Part shown: positions 52,447 to 63,119 of the stretch, piece after piece
Layout: every line of letters begins with the position of its first letter
How positions within the stretch are numbered: position 1 is the stretch's first letter
NCBI RefSeq assembly: GCF_002313155.2
Contig: NZ_NWFK02000001.1
Span: 248,001-312,000, forward strand
DNA length: 64,000 nucleotides
DNA from: Psychrobacter sp. FDAARGOS_221
GTDB taxonomy: Bacteria; Pseudomonadota; Gammaproteobacteria; Pseudomonadales; Moraxellaceae
Direction: 5' to 3'
Program-made: the position numbers and the translations under genes
Notes under the pieces: generated by a model
Told to the model about the DNA's origin: nothing
Databases searched by the model: none
The model's input: the letters and a program-made list of their open reading frames with translations, nothing else

Positions 52447-55400
52447 CTAACTTGGCTTACCAAACAAGCTATCAAGCGCTTTTACAAATTCAATAGGAAT
52501 ATCCCAAGTAACCAGTCCATAGCGCTCGCTTTCAAAGTCATTATCCGTATTATCGTCAGCTTCGGCTTGTTCAGCTTCCGCCATATGCACCCCGCGTAAA
52601 AAAACATACTCTACCGGTGCCAAATATTTGTCCTCATTACCCTCATAATCAGCGATTCGCATTGACAAAAAGCGATGCAAAGCGACTTGATAAATAGCCG
52701 CTTGCAGCCAATACCCTGCTTTACTCATCGCTTTTTTCAAAGCAGCTTGGCTATAATCGCTTAGGCTATTTCCTAAATAATTACTCTTATAATCAACCAC
52801 ATGGAACTTATTGTCATACTGATAGACCAAGTCAATCTCCCCTCGCAAGTAGCGATACAGATAATCATGACTTTGAGCCAATAAGTTAATATGCTTATCT
52901 TTATCAGGCACATACTGCTCAAACAGTTGATTAATTTGTAGCACCTTAAACTGCTCTGACAGCCCCATATTAAAGCCAAGCTCTGCCACACGCTGATGTG
53001 GTTCAATGGCTATTAATGGCTGGTTAGAGGCCAATAACGGCGTATGTAGCACTTCATCAATCCAATTCACCAATGCCTTATGCTCACTGTCGTCTATCTC
53101 AAATTCAGGCTTATCATCAGACTTATTTGAATTGGGCGCTAGGTTATTGTTATTCAGCTTAGAGCTGTCTTTTTCGTTTAACACGCGTAGTTGCTGCTCA
53201 CGGCTGGCATAGACTGCTGGCAGCTGATAGCTTCTAATAGCTTTATCGATGACCTGTGGCCACTGCGCTTTATTGGTAAACTCAATCTTTTCGTAAATTT
53301 CATGCAAAAAGGTACCCGCATTGGCGCCTTTGACGAAGCTGAAGCGAATGTCGTCTTTTGCTTTTAGCTGCAGCTCACTACCCTCATGACTAACGTTTAT
53401 ATCCGTAGGATTGATACTATTAAGGCCGTTTCTCGAATCAACAGCAACCATACCGAGTGCCACAGCATCATCAATACGCTCATCAGCCACTGCCAATGCT
53501 TGCGCCGACTCATCTAGCTGACGTGCCAGCGCGGTAAAGCTGGTCTTGGCCCAACCTTTGAAGTAGTTGGTTTTCATCACTGTCGCAAAGTCATCATACT
53601 CAATGGGCTGACTGATTGACTTGCCAGACTCAGAGTCAACGGACGTTGACGAAGACACCGAACTACTTTTCGCAGCTTGCTCAAAGTGACTATTAAAGCA
53701 ATCGATAATATTAACAGCGGGCAGATAACCAATTTGTTGCTTGAGTCTATCCGGCAATTGATAGGTTACAGGTTTTTGCTTAGGCGTTTCAAACCAATGA
53801 AACACAGGTTTAAGATCCATATCAGCGGTATTATGCGGATCAGATAACACGATGTATAACTGCTCACTGGCGCGGGTGAAGGCAACATAGCCCAGACGCA
53901 AACGCTCATCAAAGTTTTCATCAGTCTCTAAATCAATATAGTGCGTTTTATTTGTAGCTGTGCCTTGCATTGGTGAAAAGCGACGCAAGGTAATTGAATT
54001 CTTATTACCGGTAGTTGCTATAGAGGACGGTTGCTCAGTATTGTCTTGCTCAACCTTATCTTGCTCGACGTTATATAAATACAGCCCGTAGGTTTCACCT
54101 TTACCCGATTTATTACTAGCAGAAGCCATTCCCATGACATACACAATCGGGAACTCCAAACCCTTGGATTTATGAATGGTCATCAGCTGCACCCCTGACT
54201 CAGTTGGCAGTGGATGTTGCTTGGCCCAGTCGCTACCCGGGGCTTGTTCAATATTTTGTTTAAACCAGGCCAGCAGTTCGTACTCACCCATGCTCAGACC
54301 ATACTCTGCCAAGATATCCATCACATGGCGCAAGTCCATAATATGGCGATCACCATCTTTGTGGGCCGCCAATGCTTGCCAGACACCTTGCGGCTGTATG
54401 GTATTGGCCTCGAATAAATAATGAAGCGCGGATAAGATACCGTAACGCTGCCAAAGCTCCGCCCCCTGCTGCAAATAGCTGATAAAGTCTTGATAGCTTT
54501 TTTTACTCTGTTTATCTGTTTGCTGCGCTTGGTTGTCATCTGCCTGACTGTCGTTACTTATACCCGTGTTAGAAATCGAACTTGTATGATCTGCCTCAGC
54601 CACACCAGTTTCATAATCCATCATCATCGCTTTGGCTTGCTTAACACTAAACCCATACAGATGACTGGTTAACACCCGATTGACCAAATCATGACGATAC
54701 GGCTGCAACATGGCACTGAGTATCGCTGCCACATCTTCGGCAATCACCGTTTCAAAAATACTGGCATCACTGGTGGTCAAGGTTGGAATCTTGAGCTTAA
54801 CCAGTTCATTCTCTAACTGCTTTAACTGTTTTTTAGCCCTTGCCAGCACCCCAATATCACTGGGCTTGATCGGCTTACCGTCTAGGGTTTGGCCGCTATT
54901 GAGTAGCATCGCAATATGCTTGGCCGTCACCTCAAACTCGTTATAGCTTGCCTCTGTGTCATACGGTAGATTAATTAAGCTGACCCCACGATTAGGCAAC
55001 ACGTGTTGATGCAGCTCTTGATTCAGGTCTTGTTGTCGCTCGGATTGTTGTGCTTGCTGACCTTGTTGCAGTGACTGCATCCATGACAGCTTCGCCTCTT
55101 CATTAGCCGCTTCAATATACTGATAATAAATACCCTCACCGAGCTTTGCTAAGTGATGCTGCTTGGCACTGTCTTGAGTGGGCATACAAAACCAATGATT
55201 GAGTGCATCAATGACTGCTCCATTAGAACGGCGGTTAACATTCAATGTCCAGATATGCTTGTCATCGAACTGGCGCTTCATGGCATTGTAGTTGGCGACG
55301 TCACCACCACGGAATCCGTAAATGGCTTGCTTGGGGTCACCGACCAACAATAAGAACTCGTTATTAGAACGCTGCTTACGGTTTTTAGTATTTGGCAAAT

Positions 55401-56973
55401 ACACGCTTTGGATCATAATGGCCTGTTCACCATTAATATCCTGAGATTCGTCAATCAAGGCTACTGGATAATGGTGACGAATATAACGTGCCAGTTTATC
55501 ACCTTGCTTACCACTTAATGCTTGGTTAAGCCTTACCATCTGTAAACTAAATGTTGTCTGTGAGCGCTCTTCTAAAATAATTGGCAGTCTTTCACGCACC
55601 GCCAGTACAATATGGCGATTTAAATTGGCGAGTAAGCCCGTTGTATATGACTCTAAGCCATTAGACATATCAATAACATCCATGAGCTTACTAATGGTCG
55701 TCAGCCCAAAAAACACCTGATGCTCTTTTTCTCGCTTTGAGTTAAAGTTTTTAATCTTACCGTCTTCTTGAGGATAACGTGCAGCCTCAATCGCTTCGAT
55801 TAGTTTTTTAGCATCTTCACTTAGATAGCTCTCAAAGCCTAACCCTCTTTGCGAGATAACTTTGTGAATCTCAATAATATGCTCAAACCTCGTTTGAAGG
55901 CTCGATCTACCATTAAATCCTTGAGATTTTCTATAATCAGGATTGAGATAAGGCTCAATATCAGTTAAATCTAACTGAGAGAAGTCATTAAGTAACTGTT
56001 CATACTCATCAAAACTAAAATCAATGACTGGCACTTCATCAATAGTCGCTGAAAAGAAGTTTAGCGAGCGCTGTACAAAGCCTCTATGATCGGCAACATC
56101 CGTTAGCTTGCCTTGCTGGTCTAATAACTTGTATAGACGCGGCTGCTCATAATACAGACGGCTTTGAAACTGACGCAGCTCATCATGGATGATACTGTCA
56201 GTGACTTGCTCAATACTGTGATCTTCTATAATGGACATGCCTTGTTGGTGACCGGTCTCACTACTGTATTCGCTCAGCCACTTTTGCGCCAAGCTGTCTA
56301 AAGTTCCAACGAACAGCTTATCAAGCGTGGTCAATACCAAGGCAGTACGGCGAATGGCCTCTGATAGCTTATAGGTGTGTAAATGCTGCAACAGATATTG
56401 CACCAGATGCATGTTCACCGGATCGCCCATAATGCCATCAAGGCGGGCATACTTAGCTTGCTCTTTTAGCCATTCCGCCTGTTGCTGTTTACACGCTTCT
56501 TTTTTCTCAATCAAACGCTGTTGCTCGGCATGTGCATCCTGATTTTCATCATGAGCCTCAATATCAGTACTTGACTTGGCTTTATCAGCCTCCGCATCTG
56601 GTTTAATCACCAATTCAGTCGGATACAACTCATCATGATTGGCTGGATTAGCACTGAGCACATCAACCCACTTCAATAACTGATAAAACTCAACCAATCG
56701 ATCATGAATACGTTGGCGCATCTCAGCGGCAGCGGCACGCGTAAAGGTAGTGGCAATGATTTGCTCTGGTGCGCGGCGGGCCTCAATCAATAAGCGCAGC
56801 ACAATACCGGTCAGCGTCCAAGTCTTACCGGTGCCTGCCGAGGCTTCAATTAAGTGTCTGCCGGTGAGATCGACATCAATAGCAGGTATGATTTCTTTAG
56901 GTTTGGCCGGTTGTGACGCTGGTTGGCTACTGTCTTGATTGAGCGACGTGGTCATGCTGTCTGATTGAGTCAT
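52447..56973 (-). CDS. recB: Exodeoxyribonuclease V beta subunit
   Basis: A 1508-residue helicase-nuclease subunit of RecBCD, which processes DNA ends. Walker A: ASAGTGKTWTL at about residue 40; ALIDESQDING (Walker B); VGDPKQAIYGFRGGD; TIHKSKGLEFPIVYV; and the RecB-family nuclease motif GEIDLVYQYDNKFHVVDYKSN near residue 1390, all intact. E. coli RecB has about 1180 residues; the extra length comes from low-complexity insertions, for example near residues 130-175 and 810-850. It is encoded between recC (128 bases upstream) and recD. Confidence 0.95.
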   Translation of the reverse strand: MTQSDSMTTSLNQDSSQPASQPAKPKEIIPAIDVDLTGRHLIEASAGTGKTWTLTGIVLRLLIEARRAPEQIIATTFTRAAAAEMRQRIHDRLVEFYQLLKWVDVLSANPANHDELYPTELVIKPDAEADKAKSSTDIEAHDENQDAHAEQQRLIEKKEACKQQQAEWLKEQAKYARLDGIMGDPVNMHLVQYLLQHLHTYKLSEAIRRTALVLTTLDKLFVGTLDSLAQKWLSEYSSETGHQQGMSIIEDHSIEQVTDSIIHDELRQFQSRLYYEQPRLYKLLDQQGKLTDVADHRGFVQRSLNFFSATIDEVPVIDFSFDEYEQLLNDFSQLDLTDIEPYLNPDYRKSQGFNGRSSLQTRFEHIIEIHKVISQRGLGFESYLSEDAKKLIEAIEAARYPQEDGKIKNFNSKREKEHQVFFGLTTISKLMDVIDMSNGLESYTTGLLANLNRHIVLAVRERLPIILEERSQTTFSLQMVRLNQALSGKQGDKLARYIRHHYPVALIDESQDINGEQAIMIQSVYLPNTKNRKQRSNNEFLLLVGDPKQAIYGFRGGDVANYNAMKRQFDDKHIWTLNVNRRSNGAVIDALNHWFCMPTQDSAKQHHLAKLGEGIYYQYIEAANEEAKLSWMQSLQQGQQAQQSERQQDLNQELHQHVLPNRGVSLINLPYDTEASYNEFEVTAKHIAMLLNSGQTLDGKPIKPSDIGVLARAKKQLKQLENELVKLKIPTLTTSDASIFETVIAEDVAAILSAMLQPYRHDLVNRVLTSHLYGFSVKQAKAMMMDYETGVAEADHTSSISNTGISNDSQADDNQAQQTDKQSKKSYQDFISYLQQGAELWQRYGILSALHYLFEANTIQPQGVWQALAAHKDGDRHIMDLRHVMDILAEYGLSMGEYELLAWFKQNIEQAPGSDWAKQHPLPTESGVQLMTIHKSKGLEFPIVYVMGMASASNKSGKGETYGLYLYNVEQDKVEQDNTEQPSSIATTGNKNSITLRRFSPMQGTATNKTHYIDLETDENFDERLRLGYVAFTRASEQLYIVLSDPHNTADMDLKPVFHWFETPKQKPVTYQLPDRLKQQIGYLPAVNIIDCFNSHFEQAAKSSSVSSSTSVDSESGKSISQPIEYDDFATVMKTNYFKGWAKTSFTALARQLDESAQALAVADERIDDAVALGMVAVDSRNGLNSINPTDINVSHEGSELQLKAKDDIRFSFVKGANAGTFLHEIYEKIEFTNKAQWPQVIDKAIRSYQLPAVYASREQQLRVLNEKDSSKLNNNNLAPNSNKSDDKPEFEIDDSEHKALVNWIDEVLHTPLLASNQPLIAIEPHQRVAELGFNMGLSEQFKVLQINQLFEQYVPDKDKHINLLAQSHDYLYRYLRGEIDLVYQYDNKFHVVDYKSNYLGNSLSDYSQAALKKAMSKAGYWLQAAIYQVALHRFLSMRIADYEGNEDKYLAPVEYVFLRGVHMAEAEQAEADDNTDNDFESERYGLVTWDIPIEFVKALDSLFGKPS

Positions 56974-57101
56974 ATCAATTTACGCTTATTGGTTTGTCTT
57001 ATGTGTATTATCTGTCTATTTCTGTCTTGTAGTGCTTGTTGCTTACAATGGCTTCTGCTTTATAACGGATTGGCTTTAAAAAGATATTGGCTTATTAAAT
57101 G

Positions 57102-60100
57102 CTAGGCTTTTAAAGGCGTCAAAGCGTTATACATTGGCTGATACAAAGGTAATGCCAAATTATCTAGTCCATCACGCAGCGCATTAAAGGCATCATCATC
57201 ACGCAGTACATACTGCCAAATGGCATGTCGGACGCAATTATCATAGACATCTTGTTGATAGCCCGGCGCAAACCACTTGCTAAAGTCCGAACGTTTGGTC
57301 CAATACTGGCTATCTTCTTCGGCCGATTGTTGAACCTTTGCCACATAGTTTAGGCCGTACTCTGGCAATAAGGTCATTGGTACTTGACCTGCCAGCTTAG
57401 CGAACAGCGCCCATTTGATCAGTTCAATGGCTGCCTGATTGTGTTCTACTGGATTTAGCTTAAACGCAACCACACTCTTATAAGCATCTACATCAGAGCG
57501 TGACTTACTAAAGCGCCAATAGCTGACCCCATCAGCGAGCGCCACTTGCTGAGCTGTGGTGCCTCTGGCCACTTGCCAATACAGATGCGACAACCAAAAC
57601 TTTAATAGATGTTTAGGGCCTGCTGAGCTGGGCAGTATGTTTAACCAATATCGAGGGGAACGCTGAGAATACGCAAGTTGATCGCTATGATTGACATCAA
57701 TAGCGTCATCTCCATGATTAGTTGTTGTTAGTGCATCAGCAGTATTTGTATCAGTCGTTTGTGTAGAGACTGTATTAGAATGAACAGGCACTTTACCTTT
57801 AAGCTTAATATACTTAGGTAATAACGACAGCCACTGCTTAATCTCACTCTGCGAACTGTTATCTTGTAAATTGTTACCTGATGCTTGATGCTGATACGAT
57901 TCAAACAGCTGCTGTACATTAAGCTGAACCGGCTCTTCTTTGGTAGCAGTCAATAAGAAGTGAGCAGGTTGCTGCTGCTCTTGCAATAGCTCGATTAACG
58001 GCTCGTTATCAGCTTCATTGACTAACAGCTGCTCTATAAACTCCTCGCATTGCTTTTGCAGCTTCTGCTGTTGATTGGGCAGGGTGGTTTGACGCGCAAT
58101 ACCAGCAGGCATGATCTTTTGATACATCAACTGGTTGTCTTGTTGAGCAACGCCCTGCTGAGCATTAGACTGGCTATTATCGTCCGAGCTGTTGTCTATT
58201 AAACTAGTATCTTCAAGCGAGTCATTGGATTGAGACTGATTTGCCAGTGAATTAATCAGATACTCATTGATCTGATAGCGCGCTAATGGATCTAAAAACA
58301 GCGGTTCTTGATTGGCCATCACTTGCTGACCTTGCACTACGTGTACTTGCTGATAGCGCAAAAACTCTTTACCCGGATGGCGGACTTGATACGCCAAAGC
58401 GCCATCAATATCTATTTCTTCGATATTAAACAAGCTATCGGCCAACGCCGAGCAAGCAAGGTCAGCATCTAAATCTAGACTGTCAGTAGAACCTGATTGA
58501 TCGTTTGAACTAATAGCAGCTTGATGATCAAGCAGCTGTAATAGCGACTTGATGGTCTCAATATCTAATGAACCCAGCTTACCAAGCAGATTGACTTGTT
58601 TGGGTTGCTGACTAGACTCAGGTTTAGCTTGCTCTGGTGGCTCTACAAACAGTCTGGCAATAGACTTGTATTGCTCGGGCGTTGGCAACTCGACTCGGCT
58701 AACAGACGGCTGATTATCACGTACTTTAAGCGTATTAAATACACTTTGCCACAGCGGTGCTGGCGGGAACTGTCGCTGTTGAGCCAATTTGGTCTGACGC
58801 ATTGCATGATTTAATTGTGCTTCTAAGTCTAAATTACCAGAGTCGTTAGCATCACTGCCTAAGTCAGTACTTGTTAGTTCCGTATCGTTAACAGACTCAT
58901 CGGTATCATCAGCGCTTACTTGATCGAGCTCTTCCGTGGTCTCAAACAAGCTTTTATCAAACGGTAATGCCGGATGCTCGGTGACTAGCCACTGCTTAAT
59001 TAAATTTGGCAACTGACGTCTGACACTTTGCGCATCAGGGTCAATATCATCAGGCATATTTTGCATTGAGCTGACTTGCCATTGCACTTCGCCTTGTAAG
59101 AACTGTAGTAACTCGCTGACTGGGTTGGCCGGTAGATGCTCATGGGTATCAGTTAGGCTCTGACCGTTATAGAATATCCAACAGGCACTGCGCGCGCACA
59201 GTAGCGCATCCAAGAAGGCACCATTGTCATCATCCTCACTGTCTCTATCACCGCGGCGAGACATGGTCGCTTTCATCAAGTCATAACGGTTATCACGGTC
59301 ACGTCCTGGGAACTCAGATAAGTTCATATTGAGCATGACTACCAGCTCAAACGGTACGTTTCTTAACGCACCAAAGCGACCAAAGGTAATCACTCCGGTC
59401 GGCTCGGCACTCACTTGCTGACTTTCTAGCTCAGCTTCGATACTGTCTAGCATAAAGCTAAGCTTAAGTGGCAGCTGCTCAATATTATCGAAGCTGTTTT
59501 CTTTTTGCTGCTCAGTTGCCTGACTCGGATCACTATAGTGTTGGTAATGACGATTGGCACGCAGGCTAGACTTAAAGCCGTTCATGGCGTTATAAATGGC
59601 GCGCATACTGCGGGTTTGATCGACATCAGCAAAGTAACGGTGAATCACTTCGGTCTCAATCTGATTGAGCCAGTCTTCTGCTTTCATGGTTTGTAGGTGA
59701 TCATAGCGTCTTTCGACCAATCCGCTATAGATGCGACACAAGGCTTCGATAATCGGTGCGTCATTGAGGCTGACCTGTGATAACGGCAGGCTCATCTCGG
59801 CAATGGCAGTCTGCGGCCAATCGTGCTCGTCAATCGGATACAAGCAGTTGCTCATGCCAGCTTCCGGCATCACCAAACCTAAAGTTAGGCGGTCTAATGC
59901 TTGGGCAAAGCTAAAGCGATAATCAAAGTCCTTGTCATCCAAGGTCTGCTTTAAGTGCTCTTCATCAAAGCCGCGGATAAAACCTGCCTCAACCAATAGA
60001 TCACAGCCTCGACTCATCTGCTCATGGGTCAAACCAAAGCTTTGATATAGTGGCGGCAGCATCAACCAATCAAAGACTTCCGCCGCTTCAAAGCGTGCAC

Positions 60101-61988
60101 TGTCACTACCGAGCAATTTATAAAAGCCAATCACCGCTTCCCACAGCTGACGAATATCCGCATCCACCACACCGGTAATCTTGGCGGGCAAATACAAGCC
60201 GTCTTGACCTTTGCCATTGACAAAGATAGAGCTAATCAGGGCATGATGACGCTCCACATCAGGCAATAACACCACGATATCAGACACATGGCGTGGCTTA
60301 GCACCTTCTGGCAACGGTTCATTAAGCCAGCGTCCAATCATAATGCGCAGCACTTCTAGCTGACGCTGTAAACTGTGGCACGAATGAATACTTAGGCTAT
60401 TATCTTGTGAAGAGATTGGCCAACTACGTGGCTTATCGTAATGCTTATTTTCAAGCACCTCATCAGAATACGGATCAAACTCATCAGTTTGAGCAATATC
60501 AATATTGGCTGATTTAGGTAAACTTTCGGCTTCTGTACTTTGAGGATTTGAGCTTTGATTGCCTGCGCTCTCTAGCTGCTCACCAATGTCTTTGGTTACG
60601 CGCACTGCAGTTGCTTGCTGCGTCGATTGCTCATCGAGCATCAGCACATCTTGTTGCAGCTGTTGTAATAGACTTGGCGTGTTATTTAATGAGTTATTTG
60701 GCGCGTTATTTGAAAAGTTATTTGGTGAGTTATCCAACTTTTGGGCAGAGTCACTAGCGTCAGATTGAGACTCAAGATTTGGCTGCGCCTCTTCTTCGAA
60801 AAAGCCATCCTGCCAATAATCGTCTTGCCAAAAGTCATCGTGCCAGACTACCTGCGCGCGCTCATAATCCTCACCACCTGACAAGGTCGCCAACATCGCA
60901 AAGGTATCACGTGATTGCTTACCCAGACGTGACAGCAGACTGTGACCATAGTCACGTAGGAACACACTCTCAGGGTTAATAATACGTTGACGCTCAAGCC
61001 AAGACTTATCGACAATATCTGCCCAAAACAGCTTTGATGGATTGTAGTGCAGCAAGGTGATGTCCATAAACTCAGACAAACGCTGCAAAAAGTCGAGCTC
61101 TGCTTGTGGTAGCTGCTGAATGGTAAAGATTCTCAGCACTTTGGGTAGCGTATCTTGCTCATGGGCAATGTTGTTGGTTAGCACTTCCCAAAACTTAGCT
61201 TCTAACGCCACACGGTGCAAATGCACATCGGCAAAAAGATTTAGCCAAAGATGACGCTGCGCGGCTTCTAACTCAATATAATGATCTATCAGCCAATCTG
61301 GCGTACCGCGCGCATATTTATCGAAGCGCAACGAGAGACTGTCTTTTTCTAAAATCAGTTGCTCAACTGGCAGCTGCTTATTGTTCGACCACGTCTGTAG
61401 CCAGTCTTCACGGTGGGTCAGATAACGGTTAAACACCCGTGCCAAATCACTTGCCAGCTGCCACAGTCTGGCATCTCTTTGCCCCGGATCTTGAGTGTTT
61501 TGCTGTTGGCCATCCGTTTGGCTCTGGTTCTGATTCTGAGTAGAATTTTTAGCTTGGTTTTGATCTTGCAGCGATTCCATCAATGAAATCAGCAGCGGAT
61601 ACAACGGATGCTTGTCATCTTTGATGATTTGCGCTTGATAATGATTAAGATATCCAAAGATTCGCCACTGCATAACGGTTGGCGACAGCACAGCCACTTC
61701 TGGCACATTAATAGTAGTGGCATTCGGGTCTTGGCTTTTGACAAAATCATTATGACGGCTCAATACCGCTTGCATCAGTCGCCATTGATATTCACCCCAG
61801 AATTTGGTCTGCACCAAGGTACTAATGCCTGCCTGACTGGCGATGGTTTTATCCAGCCAATCTCCCAGTACTTTTGACGGCACAATCACAATAAACGGCT
61901 CAAAAATGGGCTGATCTTTGGATTGATATTCGTGTAGCAGTTGGGTGACCAGTTTTTCGGTGCGATTGGACTGAATAATTTTAAACAT
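57102..61988 (-). CDS. recC: Exodeoxyribonuclease V gamma subunit
   Basis: A 1628-residue subunit of RecBCD, about 500 residues longer than E. coli RecC. The start MFKIIQSNRTEKLVTQLL matches the RecC N-terminus (IxxSNRxxxL), so ATG 61988 is used rather than the TTG at 61997. Further RecC elements: IDVDQTRSMRAIYNAMNG, FGRFGALRNVPFELVVMLNMN and PGRDRDNRYDLM. A large Ser/Asn/Gln/Asp-rich insertion spans about residues 395-530, with others near 850-900 and 1060-1110. It is the first gene of the recCBD transcript. Confidence 0.93.
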   Translation of the reverse strand: MFKIIQSNRTEKLVTQLLHEYQSKDQPIFEPFIVIVPSKVLGDWLDKTIASQAGISTLVQTKFWGEYQWRLMQAVLSRHNDFVKSQDPNATTINVPEVAVLSPTVMQWRIFGYLNHYQAQIIKDDKHPLYPLLISLMESLQDQNQAKNSTQNQNQSQTDGQQQNTQDPGQRDARLWQLASDLARVFNRYLTHREDWLQTWSNNKQLPVEQLILEKDSLSLRFDKYARGTPDWLIDHYIELEAAQRHLWLNLFADVHLHRVALEAKFWEVLTNNIAHEQDTLPKVLRIFTIQQLPQAELDFLQRLSEFMDITLLHYNPSKLFWADIVDKSWLERQRIINPESVFLRDYGHSLLSRLGKQSRDTFAMLATLSGGEDYERAQVVWHDDFWQDDYWQDGFFEEEAQPNLESQSDASDSAQKLDNSPNNFSNNAPNNSLNNTPSLLQQLQQDVLMLDEQSTQQATAVRVTKDIGEQLESAGNQSSNPQSTEAESLPKSANIDIAQTDEFDPYSDEVLENKHYDKPRSWPISSQDNSLSIHSCHSLQRQLEVLRIMIGRWLNEPLPEGAKPRHVSDIVVLLPDVERHHALISSIFVNGKGQDGLYLPAKITGVVDADIRQLWEAVIGFYKLLGSDSARFEAAEVFDWLMLPPLYQSFGLTHEQMSRGCDLLVEAGFIRGFDEEHLKQTLDDKDFDYRFSFAQALDRLTLGLVMPEAGMSNCLYPIDEHDWPQTAIAEMSLPLSQVSLNDAPIIEALCRIYSGLVERRYDHLQTMKAEDWLNQIETEVIHRYFADVDQTRSMRAIYNAMNGFKSSLRANRHYQHYSDPSQATEQQKENSFDNIEQLPLKLSFMLDSIEAELESQQVSAEPTGVITFGRFGALRNVPFELVVMLNMNLSEFPGRDRDNRYDLMKATMSRRGDRDSEDDDNGAFLDALLCARSACWIFYNGQSLTDTHEHLPANPVSELLQFLQGEVQWQVSSMQNMPDDIDPDAQSVRRQLPNLIKQWLVTEHPALPFDKSLFETTEELDQVSADDTDESVNDTELTSTDLGSDANDSGNLDLEAQLNHAMRQTKLAQQRQFPPAPLWQSVFNTLKVRDNQPSVSRVELPTPEQYKSIARLFVEPPEQAKPESSQQPKQVNLLGKLGSLDIETIKSLLQLLDHQAAISSNDQSGSTDSLDLDADLACSALADSLFNIEEIDIDGALAYQVRHPGKEFLRYQQVHVVQGQQVMANQEPLFLDPLARYQINEYLINSLANQSQSNDSLEDTSLIDNSSDDNSQSNAQQGVAQQDNQLMYQKIMPAGIARQTTLPNQQQKLQKQCEEFIEQLLVNEADNEPLIELLQEQQQPAHFLLTATKEEPVQLNVQQLFESYQHQASGNNLQDNSSQSEIKQWLSLLPKYIKLKGKVPVHSNTVSTQTTDTNTADALTTTNHGDDAIDVNHSDQLAYSQRSPRYWLNILPSSAGPKHLLKFWLSHLYWQVARGTTAQQVALADGVSYWRFSKSRSDVDAYKSVVAFKLNPVEHNQAAIELIKWALFAKLAGQVPMTLLPEYGLNYVAKVQQSAEEDSQYWTKRSDFSKWFAPGYQQDVYDNCVRHAIWQYVLRDDDAFNALRDGLDNLALPLYQPMYNALTPLKA
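60681..60735 (-). repeat. 12-bp tandem repeat inside recC
   Basis: Plus-strand units start at 60681, 60693, 60705, 60717 and 60729, each beginning GTTATTT and 12 bases long, about 4.5 copies. They encode an Asn-Asn-Ser/Thr/Ala-Pro type tetrapeptide repeat in the low-complexity insertion. Whole-codon units permit change in copy number without losing the reading frame. Confidence 0.8.
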
Positions 61989-62217
61989 AAGGGGCAATCT
62001 TTTGTTAAAGGCAATTCGGATTAATACGGCGATAGCAAAGACACAGGAATTAGAAGAACACAGAGTTTAGAAAAGATAAAGCGCTTAGATAAGCATAACC
62101 GATTATGGCAAAAAGAAAACCATCAAACCACACCCGAACGTCACCCATTGTCGCAAAGATTTGATAAAGCATTAAAGCCATGCTTCACAAGTCAAGTGTT
62201 AGGTCTAATTAAACCAA

Positions 62218-63018
62218 CTATCTGCTAAGGCTTGCGCTATCGACCCAATCAAGCTCCTCTAAGATACGCGCCCACTGCTCGTCAAATCCTGCCGTCAACA
62301 CTAACGGCTCACCAGTTACCGGATGATCGAGTTTTAAGGTCTGAGCGTGTAACAGCATACGTGTGCAATCATATTGAGCACGAAAAAACTTATTATGGCG
62401 TCCATCACCATAGCTGGTATCCCCGACTATCGGGTGAAACAGATGTCGCATGTGCCGGCGCAGCTGATGTTTCCGCCCAGTCTCAGGCAATAAGCGCATT
62501 AAACTATAACGGCTGGTCGCATGCTTTTTTGAAACCGCAAACGGCAGCTCAATTTGGTCTAAGCTTTGCCAATGGGTTACCGCTTCTTGAGCAGGTTTGT
62601 CTAAATCAGCAAATTTATCGGCAATAGCATCCGGCTTAAAGCTTAACGCATAATCAACGCTGCCTTCCTCTGCCATAAAGCCACGCACCACAGCGATATA
62701 CTGCTTAGCAACTTTACGCTCAGTAAAGGCTTCAGTCAGACTGCGTGCCACAGCAGAGCTCTTAGCGAATAACAACACGCCGGATGTTGGTCTATCTAAT
62801 CGGTGTGCTGGAAACACATGGCAACCGACCGCATCACGGGTGAGCTGCATCGCAAAGCGGGTCTCGCCTTTATCCAGCCAGCTGCGATGCACCAATAGAC
62901 CGGCTTCTTTATTAATGGCTACTAGATGCTCATCTTCATAGATAATTTCTATTGGGTTATGTTTTAGGTCGTCTGTTTGGTTATCTGATTGACTGTCAGT
63001 GCCACTTTCAATATCCAT
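62218..63018 (-). CDS. truC: RluA-family pseudouridine synthase, TruC-like
   Basis: A 266-residue enzyme that would convert U65 of some tRNAs to pseudouridine. The catalytic Asp is D75 in HRLDRPTSGVLLFAKSS, and the C-terminal signature LLPETGRKHQLRRHMRHLFHPIVGD is clear. Length and overall form match TruC rather than RluA, RluC or RluD, since there is no S4 domain. The first 22 residues are a disordered acidic extension. It lies on the minus strand, between recC and ppiC-like genes with gaps of about 100-220 bases. Confidence 0.88.
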   Translation of the reverse strand: MDIESGTDSQSDNQTDDLKHNPIEIIYEDEHLVAINKEAGLLVHRSWLDKGETRFAMQLTRDAVGCHVFPAHRLDRPTSGVLLFAKSSAVARSLTEAFTERKVAKQYIAVVRGFMAEEGSVDYALSFKPDAIADKFADLDKPAQEAVTHWQSLDQIELPFAVSKKHATSRYSLMRLLPETGRKHQLRRHMRHLFHPIVGDTSYGDGRHNKFFRAQYDCTRMLLHAQTLKLDHPVTGEPLVLTAGFDEQWARILEELDWVDSASLSR

Positions 63019-63119
63019 CTTTATCCATTATTAATATTGTTCTTTAGGCGTTAGGCTTAACTCTTAATAGGTTTGCTTTAAGCCCACTCTCACTGTTTAA
63101 TATCTTGAGCAGGCAGGGC

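Noticed and set aside
54490..54672. Several plus-strand frames of 60-90 codons inside recB and recC
   Set aside because: All lie inside well supported minus-strand coding sequence and lack ribosome sites and motifs.
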